A stretch of DNA of 13,092 nucleotides from JACMNW01 sp031402355 (GCA_031402355.1 JANNSG010000020.1:1-13092), one strand, 5' to 3'; counted from the stretch's first letter, positions 5,745 through 12,806 are shown. The notes: generated by a model not told the origin, from the letters alone. Made by a program: numbers and translations.

Positions 5745-6764
5745 ATGACTGCTCTCTCCCCCGCCTTCCGGCGCTATTCCCTTGGCCCTGAGGGGCTATC
5801 GATGACCCTGTCGCGCCCGGCCCCGCTTGGGGCGCATGACGTCCGTGTTGCGATCAAGGCGGCCAGCCTGAACTACCGCGATCTTCTGGTCGCAAAGGAT
5901 CAGGTCGGCCCTGCTGCCACCGACAAAATCCCGCTGTCAGACGGCGCGGGCGAGGTTGTGGCGCTGGGCACCGAGGTGACCACCTGGAAGATCGGCGACC
6001 GCGTGATGCCCAGCTTCTTTCAAACCTGGCAGGACGGACCCTTTAGCCCGACCTACTTTGCCGGCGCTCTGGGGGGCGCGGTGGATGGTGTGCTGGCCGA
6101 TCAGATCACCGTGCCGGAGAATGGGCTGGTCCGCATTCCCGACCGCCTCAGCTATGCCAACGCCGCGACCTTGCCCTGTGCCGCCGTGACCGCCTGGGGG
6201 GCGCTTTTCGAACGTGGTCGGCCGCTGCGGGCCGGGGATATCCTGCTGGTGCAAGGCACGGGCGGGGTTGCGCTGTTCGGGTTGCAATTTGCCAAGGCGG
6301 TCGGGGCACGGGTCGTGGTGCTGTCGTCGTCAGATGACAAGCTGGCGCGGGCCAAGGCCCTGGGCGCAGATTTCGGCATCAACTACCGCAGCACCCCTGA
6401 ATGGGCGACCGCGGTGCGCGAAGTCACCAATGGCCACGGTGCTGACCATATCCTTGAACTTGGCGGGGCCGAGACCTTTGCACAGTCGATTGCCGCCGTC
6501 GCTGCGAACGGCTCCATAGCGCAGATCGGCGTTCTGACGGGCTATGGCGCCACACCCAATCTGAACGGGCTCTTCTCGGCGAATGCCACGATCAACGGCA
6601 TCATGGTCGGGCCTCGGGCGTATCTGGAGCGAGTCGCTGCGTTCATGGCAAAGCATGACATTGCCCCGGCGATCGACCGGACCTTTGCCTTTGATCAGGC
6701 GGCCGAGGCCTACAAGCACCTTGGTGCCGCAGGCCATATGGGCAAGATCGTCATCACGGTCTGA
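5745..6764 (+). CDS. medium-chain NAD(P)-dependent dehydrogenase/quinone-reductase-like protein, zinc-free type
   Basis: This 339-residue MDR protein has a GroES-like N-terminal domain (about 27-130: ASLNYRDLL, IPLSDGAGEVVALG, KIGDRV) and a Rossmann C-terminal domain. The nucleotide-binding loop is VQGTGGVALFG (169-179), where the usual GxGGVG is altered to Gly-Val-Ala-Leu. The catalytic-zinc Cys of alcohol dehydrogenases is replaced (Asn43-Tyr-Arg-Asp) and the four-Cys structural zinc lobe is absent, so it resembles quinone oxidoreductases and enoyl reductases despite the 'zinc-dependent alcohol dehydrogenase family' label such proteins often carry. It is likely a cytoplasmic reductase of quinones, enones or aldehydes. 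The divergent TetR gene and shared operator region indicate repressor control by an inducing ligand, possibly the substrate. Confidence 0.9.
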   Translation: MTALSPAFRRYSLGPEGLSMTLSRPAPLGAHDVRVAIKAASLNYRDLLVAKDQVGPAATDKIPLSDGAGEVVALGTEVTTWKIGDRVMPSFFQTWQDGPFSPTYFAGALGGAVDGVLADQITVPENGLVRIPDRLSYANAATLPCAAVTAWGALFERGRPLRAGDILLVQGTGGVALFGLQFAKAVGARVVVLSSSDDKLARAKALGADFGINYRSTPEWATAVREVTNGHGADHILELGGAETFAQSIAAVAANGSIAQIGVLTGYGATPNLNGLFSANATINGIMVGPRAYLERVAAFMAKHDIAPAIDRTFAFDQAAEAYKHLGAAGHMGKIVITV

Positions 6765-6776
6765 AGGCCCCAGCCC

Positions 6777-6796
6777 TGAGGCCGGTCGCGGCCTCA
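6777..6796. terminator. bidirectional terminator hairpin between convergent genes
   Basis: TGAGGCCG-GTCG-CGGCCTCA is a perfect 8 bp stem with a 4-base loop. It lies between the dehydrogenase stop (6764) and the convergent end of the minus-strand operon (6804). There is no good T-tract on either side, so it may work as a weak terminator or 3'-end stabiliser. Confidence 0.6.
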
Positions 6797-6803
6797 TGGT
6801 AAT

Positions 6804-7715
6804 CTAAACCCACCGCAGACCGAGGGCATCGCGCAGCCATTGCCCGCCGGTGATCTTTAGAACCAGCATGCGGGCAGCACCGGTTGCGGCAGAGGTTTCG
6901 GCATCGTGCCAGATCACATCGGCCCGGGCGGCAAGCTGCAGCAGATGCCCTTGGGCGAAGTCTACAAACAGAAGTCCGGCGCGGGGGTCGAGCGCCAGAT
7001 TGCCCAGCGTGTTGAAAAAGCCGTTACCCACATAGTCCGGGACCAAAAGTCTGGTGCCGCCGTTGCTGGTCTGCACCGTCACAAAGCCGGGCTCACCGCC
7101 CCGATGCGAGACATCGAGGCCTTGCATCCGGCTTTCGGTCTGTTGGCCGCTTGTGGTCGCAATGAAGAACGTATCCGAGCTTTCGATCAACGCCCGCGCC
7201 TCGGGGCCAAGAGCGGCGATTTCCGCCAGGCGGGTGACGGGGCGGGGCTGTGGCAGCCGGTGATGCTGCCGAATGTGGATGTATTTCGGGCAGTTGCCGA
7301 AGCTCTGGGCGACATCGACAGTAAGACCTGACGGCCCAACCTCGCGAACCCGGCCATTCATCCGGTTGCGGCGGCGGGTTGAAAGCTCGATCCCCAGGAG
7401 GCCGATGGCAGCACCGGGGTGCAGGGCATGCCCCACCGGGTCCAACGGGTCGGGCAGACTTGCAATCCGCATCTCTTGCACTCTCGTGGTCACAAAGCCC
7501 GGATCGCCCGTCAGAAGGGTTGCCCAGGGCTGGCCCGAGACGTCCGTTGCCCCGGCAATCAGATAGGGCAGCTTCTGAAACAGCTCGCGGTGCTGGTCGG
7601 GCATTTGGTCGCGGATGAGGCGCGGACCGGCCACATCCATGCGGGCGCGGGTTCCGGCGCGATCCTGCACGTGGCGCTCGCCATCGTGAAAGGGCGTGTC
7701 TTCACTCACGGTCAT
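6804..7715 (-). CDS. pyridoxamine 5'-phosphate oxidase-family protein with two split-barrel halves
   Basis: This 303-residue protein belongs to the FMN-binding split-barrel (PNPOx-like) superfamily. Two similar halves can be read. Around 44-122, LPYLIAGATDVSGQPWATLL and GDPGFVTT are followed by GLLGIELSTRRRNRMNG. Around 178-270, DTFFIATTSG and DVSHRGGEPGFVTV are followed by GLLFVDFAQGHLLQLAARADV. An NCPKYIHIR segment (141-149) sits between them and recurs as NCPQHI in the other split-barrel protein of the operon. Many relatives carry a C-terminal ferredoxin-reductase and 2Fe-2S unit; this one ends after the barrels. The start overlaps the upstream GST stop as ATGA, so translation is coupled. 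The likely role is flavin- or F420-type redox of a small molecule, substrate unknown. Confidence 0.85.
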   Translation of the reverse strand: MTVSEDTPFHDGERHVQDRAGTRARMDVAGPRLIRDQMPDQHRELFQKLPYLIAGATDVSGQPWATLLTGDPGFVTTRVQEMRIASLPDPLDPVGHALHPGAAIGLLGIELSTRRRNRMNGRVREVGPSGLTVDVAQSFGNCPKYIHIRQHHRLPQPRPVTRLAEIAALGPEARALIESSDTFFIATTSGQQTESRMQGLDVSHRGGEPGFVTVQTSNGGTRLLVPDYVGNGFFNTLGNLALDPRAGLLFVDFAQGHLLQLAARADVIWHDAETSAATGAARMLVLKITGGQWLRDALGLRWV

Positions 7716-8353
7716 TGCGCGGCGGGTCCGCCGAATTTCGGCTGGCTGCGCAGCATTGGTACAAAACCGGGAAGTGCCTCGATCCGGCTGATCCAGTCCC
7801 GTATCTGCGGATAAGGGTCCAGCAGGATATACCCCTCAGGCGCACGGGCAGTGTATGAGTATAGCGCTATGTCGGCGATCGTAGGGGCCTGGCCCGCAAA
7901 GAATGGCCCCGATGTGACCAGATGCGTCTCCATCACGCCCAGCACGCTTGCGGCCACAGCCTGCGCCCGGGCCAAATCGTGCTTGGCATCGAAAAGGCCA
8001 ACCAGCCGTGCCACCGCTGGTCCATTGAACAAAGGCCCAGCGGCGACAGACAGCCATCGCTGCACCTCGCCGGCAGCCTTGGGATCCATAGGATACCATT
8101 GGCGCGCGGGGTCATATTTGAGGGCCAGGTAAACCAGGATCGCGTTCGAATCCGCGACCACCACGCCATCATCCTCGATCACAGGCACTTGCCCGAAAGG
8201 GTTCATCGCCAGAAACGCCAGGGATTTTTGCGCGCCAGAGGGCAGATCGACGATTTCGAACGGGCGCCCCAATAGCGACAGGAACAGTTCGACCCGGTGA
8301 GAATGGCCGGAAAGGCGGAAACGGTGCAGGCGGATGGGGCGCGGGGCGGTCAT
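7712..8353 (-). CDS. glutathione S-transferase-family protein
   Basis: This 213-residue cytosolic GST-like protein has a thioredoxin-fold N-terminal domain (1-78) carrying the G-site elements GQVPVIEDDG, with the cis-proline Pro57, and VADSNAILVYLA, with Asp68-Ser69. The candidate glutathione-activating residues are Ser15 or Ser18 in RLSGHSHRVELF. The all-helical C-terminal domain includes the capping-box segment FFAGQAPTIADIALYSYTA. Such enzymes conjugate glutathione to electrophiles or use it as a cofactor. It starts four bases after the small gene's stop, with the AAGGA of that gene's last codons as its ribosome site, and its own stop overlaps the next start. This is tight operon packing that ties it to flavin-type partners. 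The substrate is unknown. Confidence 0.9.
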   Translation of the reverse strand: MTAPRPIRLHRFRLSGHSHRVELFLSLLGRPFEIVDLPSGAQKSLAFLAMNPFGQVPVIEDDGVVVADSNAILVYLALKYDPARQWYPMDPKAAGEVQRWLSVAAGPLFNGPAVARLVGLFDAKHDLARAQAVAASVLGVMETHLVTSGPFFAGQAPTIADIALYSYTARAPEGYILLDPYPQIRDWISRIEALPGFVPMLRSQPKFGGPAAQ

Positions 8354-8356
8354 GCG

Positions 8357-8542
8357 TCAGGTCCTTTTGGCGTGGTGGATCGGGGCGGTTGTGTTTCGGT
8401 CTGCAATGCCGGGCACCGCTGGCAATGCACATTCGGCCTGCGGCACAGGGGCGAGTGTTTCGCAAGGATAGGCGTCCCCGGCTGCGGTCATGGCGGCAAG
8501 GCATTCAGTGAAAAGACTGTGGTCGGTACGAAGTTCAGCCAT
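8357..8542 (-). CDS. hypothetical 61-residue Cys-containing protein
   Basis: I do not recognise a family. The start is ATG 8542, eight bases inside the end of the upstream split-barrel gene, with a strong AGGAGG ribosome site formed by that gene's last codons. The stop is three bases before the GST start. The protein opens MAELRTDHSLFTECLAAMTA, has three Cys residues (14, 27, 38), is rich in Ala and Pro and ends in His-His-Ala-Lys-Arg-Thr. It has no signal peptide or membrane segment. The coupled position and the Shine-Dalgarno sequence argue that it is translated. An alternative is that it is only a spacer ORF whose translation carries ribosomes to the GST gene. Confidence 0.6.
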   Translation of the reverse strand: MAELRTDHSLFTECLAAMTAAGDAYPCETLAPVPQAECALPAVPGIADRNTTAPIHHAKRT

Positions 8543-9155
8543 TGGAGGCCTCCTTGTCATTCAAGAGTTGCGCTTCAAGATCGGCGATCCGCGCCAGAAG
8601 CGGGGATGTCACCTTGCGGACCTCGTCAATGCTGAAGCGCTCGGTGATGTGCTGCGGGCAGTTCCAGTCAAAGCCTTCGACCGTGATCAGGATGCCGCGT
8701 TCGACCGAAGCGCGGTAGCCCGGCACGGCAAGTTTCTCCAGCGTCTCGCGGTCGTCAGGATCAACCGCGCGGGCATGGCCCAGAAGCTTCAGCCGTGTTC
8801 GGTTGGGGTAGTCCATAAAAAACAGCGATACACGGTCATCGGTCAAAAGGTTGCCAACGCTGATATACTGCTTGTTGCCGCGAAAATCGGCAAAACCGAT
8901 GGTCTGCGCATCCAGCACCCGGACAAAGCCCAAAGGTCCGCCCCGATGCTGGATATAGGGCCAGCCGGTCTCGCCCACGCTTGCCATATAGAAGGAATCG
9001 CGCGCCGCTATGAACCCTGCTTCCGCCTCGGTGAGATGGTGATTGAACGGTTCTGCCACCTCTTCATTGCGCGCATAGGCCTTGCGGCTGCCAAGACGCT
9101 CCTGCACCGCTTTGACGGTCGGCGTGAAGGCGATATCGGCGAAACGATGGGTCAT
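8535..9155 (-). CDS. pyridoxamine 5'-phosphate oxidase-family FMN-binding protein
   Basis: This 206-residue protein is a single split barrel. Characteristic segments are EAGFIAARDSFYMASVGETG with WPYIQHRGGPLGFVRVLD (about 46-82), FADFRGNKQYISVGNLLTDD (88-107), VSLFFMDYPNRTRLKLLGHA (109-128) and FDWNCPQHITERFS (162-175). These match the PNPOx-like family that binds FMN and reduces or oxidises small molecules; members of this size are generally uncharacterised and are not the PLP-biosynthetic PdxH. The last helix (PLLARIADLEAQLLNDKE) could be a short coiled coil. The start follows an AAAGGA ribosome site, 17 bases after the DUF1348 stop. It shares the NCPxxI motif with the 303-residue protein two genes downstream, so the operon holds two related flavin-type proteins. 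Confidence 0.88.
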   Translation of the reverse strand: MTHRFADIAFTPTVKAVQERLGSRKAYARNEEVAEPFNHHLTEAEAGFIAARDSFYMASVGETGWPYIQHRGGPLGFVRVLDAQTIGFADFRGNKQYISVGNLLTDDRVSLFFMDYPNRTRLKLLGHARAVDPDDRETLEKLAVPGYRASVERGILITVEGFDWNCPQHITERFSIDEVRKVTSPLLARIADLEAQLLNDKEASNG

Positions 9156-9172
9156 CGCAACGTCCTTTGTCC

Positions 9173-9637
9173 TTAAAGCCCAAGTGCTGACAAGCCGGGA
9201 TGGTCATCCGGGCGGCGACCCAGCGGCCAGTGAAATTTGCGGTCGTTCTCGGCGATGGGCAGATCGTTGATGCTGGCGTGACGGACGGACATCAGGCCAG
9301 CTTCGTCAAACTCCCAGTTCTCATTCCCGTAGCTGCGGAACCATTGCCCCGCCGCATTGCGCCATTCATAGGCAAAGCGGACCGCAATCCGGTTGGCATG
9401 AAATGCCCAGACTTCCTTGATCAGCCGGTAGTCATGCTCGCCTGCCCATTTGCGGGTCAGAAACGCCTCGATCTCAGCGCGACCCTTGGGAAATTCGGCC
9501 CGGTTGCGCCATTGGCTGTCGGGGGTGTAGGCCAAAGCGACGCGCGCGGGATCGCGGCCGTTCCAGGCGTCTTCCGCCATCCGCGCCTTTTGCGCAGCGG
9601 TCTCGGCGGTGAATGGCGGCAGCGGGGGACGGGACAT
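9173..9637 (-). CDS. DUF1348 (NTF2-like/SnoaL fold) protein
   Basis: This 154-residue protein matches the DUF1348 family over its whole length: FTAETAAQKARMAEDAWNGR, DSQWRNRAEFPKGRAEIEAF, KWAGEHDYRLIKEVWAFHAN, VRFAYEWRNAAGQWFRSYGN and ENWEFDEAGLMSVRHASIND. These proteins adopt the NTF2-like cone fold used by many small-molecule isomerases and hydratases, but no activity is firmly assigned to DUF1348. It has no signal peptide, so it is cytoplasmic. An AGGAG ribosome site precedes ATG 9637. It is the second gene of the operon, 53 bases after the MBL hydrolase, with a small hairpin in the gap. Confidence 0.92.
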   Translation of the reverse strand: MSRPPLPPFTAETAAQKARMAEDAWNGRDPARVALAYTPDSQWRNRAEFPKGRAEIEAFLTRKWAGEHDYRLIKEVWAFHANRIAVRFAYEWRNAAGQWFRSYGNENWEFDEAGLMSVRHASINDLPIAENDRKFHWPLGRRPDDHPGLSALGL

Positions 9638-9659
9638 GAAGGTAGCTCCTGTTGAAAAG

Positions 9660-9680
9660 GCGGTGCCAGTGTGACACCGC
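9660..9680 (-). terminator. hairpin between the MBL and DUF1348 genes (attenuator candidate)
   Basis: GCGGTG (9660-9665) and CACCGC (9675-9680) form a 6 bp stem. Read on the minus strand it is followed by CTTTTC, resembling a weak intrinsic terminator. It lies inside the 53-base gap, so it could lower expression of the five downstream genes relative to the first, or mark an mRNA processing point. Confidence 0.4.
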
Positions 9681-9690
9681 TGAAAAAGGT

Positions 9691-10650
9691 TCAGAGGTAG
9701 GACCAGTCGGCGGGCAGCCAGCGCAAAGCGCCCGGCTCACCGACGATGCGCCCGACGCCGGGGAAAGGCATGTGGGTCGCGGCGATCAGGGCTTTCGCCT
9801 CGGCCGCTTCAGCGAAGAACCGGGCGCGGGTCGCATCGGCGGCCGGCTTGTCCATCTCGAACACGATGCCGAAACCGGGGATCGCGGGGTGCGCGGCGGG
9901 GTGGAAGAGCATGTCTGCGACCAGCATCAGGCTTTGACCCGCATCCTCGATCCTGACCCCGATCTGCCCCGGCGTATGGCCCGACAGATCGAACACCGAA
10001 ACGCCGCGCGAGATTTCGCGGTTGCCGTCGATCTGCTGCAGGCGCGGGTAAAGCGAGACCAGCTGTTCGGTTGCGGCAAAGCTGGAATGGGTGATCGCGG
10101 GCGCCCGTGCCAGCATTGCAGGATCGGTGAAGGTCACGACATCGCGCCGGTCGATGTAGACCTCGGCATTGGGATAGTTGTTGCGCCCGCCTGTGACCAT
10201 GCCAGCGATGTGATCCACATGCGCGTGGCTGAGGATCACCGCGTCAATGCTGCTGGCTGGAACGCCAAGGCTTTCCAGCGTGCCGGGAAGCCATCCCGAT
10301 GTCGGGCTGACGGTTCCCGCCGGACCGCTGTCCACCAGAATATACCGTTCACCATCATTGATCAGATAGGTCGAGAAGCTTGCCCGGATGCCGTTGGTTC
10401 CGGCTGCAAAGACTGAATCTCCGGCGGCCTTCGCATCCGCCGGGGCTGCCCCGGTGAACAGCTCGTAAGGAAAATCGATATAGCCGTCGGAAATGACGCT
10501 GACCTCGAAACGCCCGATCTGGTAGCGCGCCACGACGGGCAGGCGCGCAAGCGGACCAGCGGACTTGGCCAAGGCCTGCGGTGCAAGAGCCGCAGACAGG
10601 GGAAGGGCGGCAAGGGCGGCGCCAAAGCCTCGGCGCGAAAGATTGACCAT
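9691..10650 (-). CDS. Tat-exported MBL-fold metallo-hydrolase
   Basis: This 319-residue metallo-beta-lactamase-fold hydrolase has a twin-arginine signal (NLSRRGFGAALAALPLSAAL, with cleavage likely around ALA28), so it probably folds in the cytoplasm and acts in the periplasm. The metal site is complete: His142, His144, Asp146 and His147 in SHAHVDH, His225 in SGHTPG, Asp246 in LVADML and His293 in AATHMPF. The layout resembles methyl-parathion-hydrolase and quorum-quenching lactonase-like families, so ester, lactone or phosphotriester hydrolysis are options; sequence alone does not choose. ATG 10650 is preferred over the in-frame ATG at 10665 because GAGGAG stands 7 bases upstream and the Tat motif then lies at the very N-terminus. 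It is the first gene of the operon, divergent from LysR. Confidence 0.9.
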   Translation of the reverse strand: MVNLSRRGFGAALAALPLSAALAPQALAKSAGPLARLPVVARYQIGRFEVSVISDGYIDFPYELFTGAAPADAKAAGDSVFAAGTNGIRASFSTYLINDGERYILVDSGPAGTVSPTSGWLPGTLESLGVPASSIDAVILSHAHVDHIAGMVTGGRNNYPNAEVYIDRRDVVTFTDPAMLARAPAITHSSFAATEQLVSLYPRLQQIDGNREISRGVSVFDLSGHTPGQIGVRIEDAGQSLMLVADMLFHPAAHPAIPGFGIVFEMDKPAADATRARFFAEAAEAKALIAATHMPFPGVGRIVGEPGALRWLPADWSYL

Positions 10651-10762
10651 CGGATATCTCCTCATGGAGTTGCTGTGTTTCGATGAGGACCCGTTGGTGG
10701 TGAACCGCTTGTCCTTTCGTCAAATATGTCCCAGAACGCCTGCTGAAAGAATGCGCACAGTA

Positions 10763-10779
10763 TGGAATTGATTGTTCCA
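10763..10779. promoter_or_regulatory. candidate LysR-type binding site
   Basis: TGGAA-N7-TTCCA is an interrupted dyad that includes a T-N11-A core. It lies 13 bases upstream of the LysR start, within the divergent intergenic region. This fits autorepression by LysR-type proteins and possible control of the opposite operon. A CGGAGGA ribosome site follows at 10781-10788. No convincing promoter boxes were found. Confidence 0.45.
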
Positions 10780-10792
10780 CCCGGAGGAATGA

Positions 10793-11719
10793 ATGGACCG
10801 CTTTCACGAAATCGAAGTGTTCATCGCCGTCAACGATGCCGGAAGCTTTGCCAAGGCGGGCCGTCGCTTGCGCATGTCGCCCCCCGCCGTGACGCGGGCG
10901 GTATCCGCACTAGAAGACCGGCTTGGCGCGCGGCTGTTCCAGCGCACCACCCGCCGCTTGGCCATCACCGATGTCGGCGCGCGATTTCTGGAAAGCGCTC
11001 GCCGGATCCTTGATGATTTGGGTCAAGCCGAGCGTGAGGCACTTGGTGCCACAGCAACGGCGCGGGGGCATCTGACCATCACCGCCTCGGTTGCGCTGGG
11101 ACGTTCGCTGCTTGCACCTGTCGCTCGCCAGTTCCTGGCCGAGTATCCAGAGATTACCCTGTCGGTTCTGCTGCTAGACCGCGTGACAAACCTCATCGAG
11201 GAAGGCCTTGATGCGGGGATTCGTGTCGGGGATCTGCCGGATTCGACAATGGTTGCCAGAAAGCTTGGGTCGGTGCGCAGGATACTGGTGGCCAGCCCAG
11301 GATACATCGAAAAGAACGGCACACCTGCTGTTCCGTCAGACCTGTCCCAGCATACGATGATCGCCTTCACCGGGTTGATGCCGAACCGCGAGTGGCGGTT
11401 TCTGGACGGTCGCAGTGGCAAAGCCGTGTCTTTCTTGCCAAGGCTGGAAATCAACGACGCGGACTCCGCCATGATTACCGCCGAGGCCGGCGAGGGAATT
11501 ACAATGGCCCTGTCGTACATGGTTGCAGAAAGGATCCGCCAAGGCTCGCTTGTCCAAGTTTTGACCGACGTGACGCCACCCGCTGTGCCCGTGCACCTAG
11601 TCTATCCGCAGTCCCGTTTTTTGGCCCCCAAGCTACGCGCCTTCACCGATTTCGTCGCGCCGCGTCTCAAGCGGGCACTTGACGGCCTTCAGACGTCTAA
11701 CGTGCCGGAATCGAACTGA
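10793..11719 (+). CDS. LysR-family transcriptional regulator
   Basis: This 308-residue LysR-type regulator has an N-terminal winged helix at about 1-60 (MDRFHEIEVFIAVNDAGSFA, RLRMSPPAVTRAVSALEDRL, GARLFQRTTRRLAITDVG). The long linker helix runs to about 90, and the periplasmic-binding-protein-like effector domain covers 92-300 (HLTITASVALGRSLLAPVAR, DAGIRVGDLPDSTMVARKLG, GEGITMALSYMVAERIRQGS). The start is fixed by GGAGGA 5 bases upstream. It is transcribed away from the six-gene operon that begins with the MBL hydrolase, the classic arrangement for a LysR regulator and its target. The effector is probably a substrate or product of that operon. The domain has no Cys suggesting redox sensing. 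Confidence 0.93.
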   Translation: MDRFHEIEVFIAVNDAGSFAKAGRRLRMSPPAVTRAVSALEDRLGARLFQRTTRRLAITDVGARFLESARRILDDLGQAEREALGATATARGHLTITASVALGRSLLAPVARQFLAEYPEITLSVLLLDRVTNLIEEGLDAGIRVGDLPDSTMVARKLGSVRRILVASPGYIEKNGTPAVPSDLSQHTMIAFTGLMPNREWRFLDGRSGKAVSFLPRLEINDADSAMITAEAGEGITMALSYMVAERIRQGSLVQVLTDVTPPAVPVHLVYPQSRFLAPKLRAFTDFVAPRLKRALDGLQTSNVPESN

Positions 11720-11786
11720 TCCTGACTACGGCTACTGACCTGCCCCCCGGAAGTTCCCTCGCTGTGACGTAGAGTCTGCCCAACTG

Positions 11787-12317
11787 TTGCGCTGCTCCCC
11801 TTCTCTGGACCGCCGGATGATAGAATTTTCCGGCTTGGTCACGGCGACGGGCTGGCTGCGTCGTCGGGATAATGTATGGCAATCGGGACGTTGTATCCGA
11901 TCGCGCTATGGCTTGATCGGACTGGTTGGCGGGACCCTGCCGCAGCTTACGCTGTTTTGGGTTGCTGAAAACGTACCGGCCATGGTTATTTCGATTGTAT
12001 TGGCGGTGGAAAGCTTCATCGTCTTCGTGGTCGCCGCATTGATTGGGCTAGAGGCGCAAAATCTGAAAAGTTTTACCGGGTTAAGCCTGGGACTGGCCAG
12101 CGGGGTTTTAGTCATGTGGCCGGGCACCGTTGCTGCCAATGAAGGCAATTGGGCCTGGATTCAGGTCACTTTGCTTGTACCGCTTTCCTATGCTGTGGAA
12201 GGCCTACTTATTGCAGCGATGCCCGCTTCTGCAGCATTATTTTACTGGATAGAAAGATCACAGGGACCGCCGTCGGCAAACCCCTGGATCAAGAAAGTAC
12301 GACCATCCGCCCTATAG
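11787..12317 (+). pseudogene. EamA/DMT-family transporter, fragment truncated at both ends
   Basis: Recognisable EamA (drug/metabolite transporter) sequence runs only from about 11904 to 12224. Three membrane segments are clear (GLIGLVGGTLPQLTLFWVAE, AMVISIVLAVESFIVFVVAA, GLSLGLASGVLVMWPG), and a fourth follows (VTLLVPLSYAVEGLLIAAMP). A full member has about 300 residues and ten segments, so the first two and roughly the last four are missing. Codons 1-39 of the open frame, rich in Arg, and the last 30 are not EamA-like and are probably read by chance. No ribosome site stands before the ATG at 11787. The frame ends at TAG 12315-12317, adjacent to the stop of the convergent cytochrome gene. 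Local base composition is more AT-rich than in the neighbouring operon. Confidence 0.75.
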
Positions 12318-12743
12318 CTTGAATCCGGTATGGCAGTCTTTGCAAGCACCGCCGACCCCGGCCATTCCACCCTGCACGCCCTCAAGACTGGTTGCATCCA
12401 GCGCCGTGGCGGCGGCCCCTAACTTGGTCGCATTTGCCAGGAACTGATCCCAATTTGTCCAGATCTCGGGTTTGGCTTTCGATTCAGCGTCGGTGCCAGT
12501 TGGCTCAAACGTCGCCGGTATCTTGGCCGCCGCATCAATGATTGCAGCCTTTGCCGCTTCGGCTTTGGCCGCATCAAACCCTGCTTTGCCCCCCGCCATA
12601 TCACCCAGAATACCGGTGTTCATACCGACGATGCCCATCAGGTCTTGTCGGGCTTTCGCATCCGGATCAGTTGATTTTCCTGCAAAAACGACGCTTGCGC
12701 TAAGAACTAGCCCAACAACAAGGGATTTGGTCACGAATTTCAT
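12312..12743 (-). CDS. class II c-type cytochrome (cytochrome c'/c556 family)
   Basis: This 143-residue protein has a signal peptide (MKFVTKSLVVGLVLSASVVF, cleavage after Ala21) and a four-helix-bundle body. It carries a single heme-attachment motif, CKDCH (134-138), at its extreme C-terminus, the hallmark of class II cytochromes. The Arg-Gln-Asp-Leu-Met segment (32-36) near the mature N-terminus corresponds to the axial-side Met or Leu position that separates six-coordinate c556 from five-coordinate c'; Met36 suggests c556-like ligation, not proven. The mature protein is periplasmic and may carry electrons or bind NO. The SD is AGGAAA, about 8 bases before ATG 12743. The gene is monocistronic on the minus strand, with its stop abutting that of the EamA fragment. 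Confidence 0.92.
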   Translation of the reverse strand: MKFVTKSLVVGLVLSASVVFAGKSTDPDAKARQDLMGIVGMNTGILGDMAGGKAGFDAAKAEAAKAAIIDAAAKIPATFEPTGTDAESKAKPEIWTNWDQFLANATKLGAAATALDATSLEGVQGGMAGVGGACKDCHTGFKL

Positions 12744-12777
12744 TGCTTGATTTCCTGATATGACACCACGAGTGCCA

Positions 12778-12806
12778 ATGGCAGGCCATCATTACCCGCG
12801 TGTCAA
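12778..12806 (-). promoter_or_regulatory. possible promoter of the cytochrome gene with overlapping palindrome
   Basis: On the minus strand a consensus -35 (TTGACA, 12806-12801) is followed after 17 bases by a weak -10 (TGCCAT, 12783-12778). The palindrome TGCCA-A-TGGCA (12773-12783) overlaps that -10 and could be an operator. A second palindrome, CGTGAT-C-ATCACG, lies upstream at 12838-12850. Neither matches a site I can name with confidence. Confidence 0.35.

Noticed and set aside
9652..10416. 254-codon plus-strand open frame
   Set aside because: It is antisense to the MBL hydrolase, whose metal motif and Tat signal are unambiguous.
10719..10724. TTGACG on the minus strand as the -35 of the MBL operon
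   Set aside because: No acceptable -10 is found 16-18 bases downstream, so the promoter is not annotated.
12200..12314. A separate gene remnant resembling an ABC permease C-terminus in another frame
   Set aside because: The reading is too short and has no diagnostic motif. It is mentioned only as a possibility under the EamA fragment.
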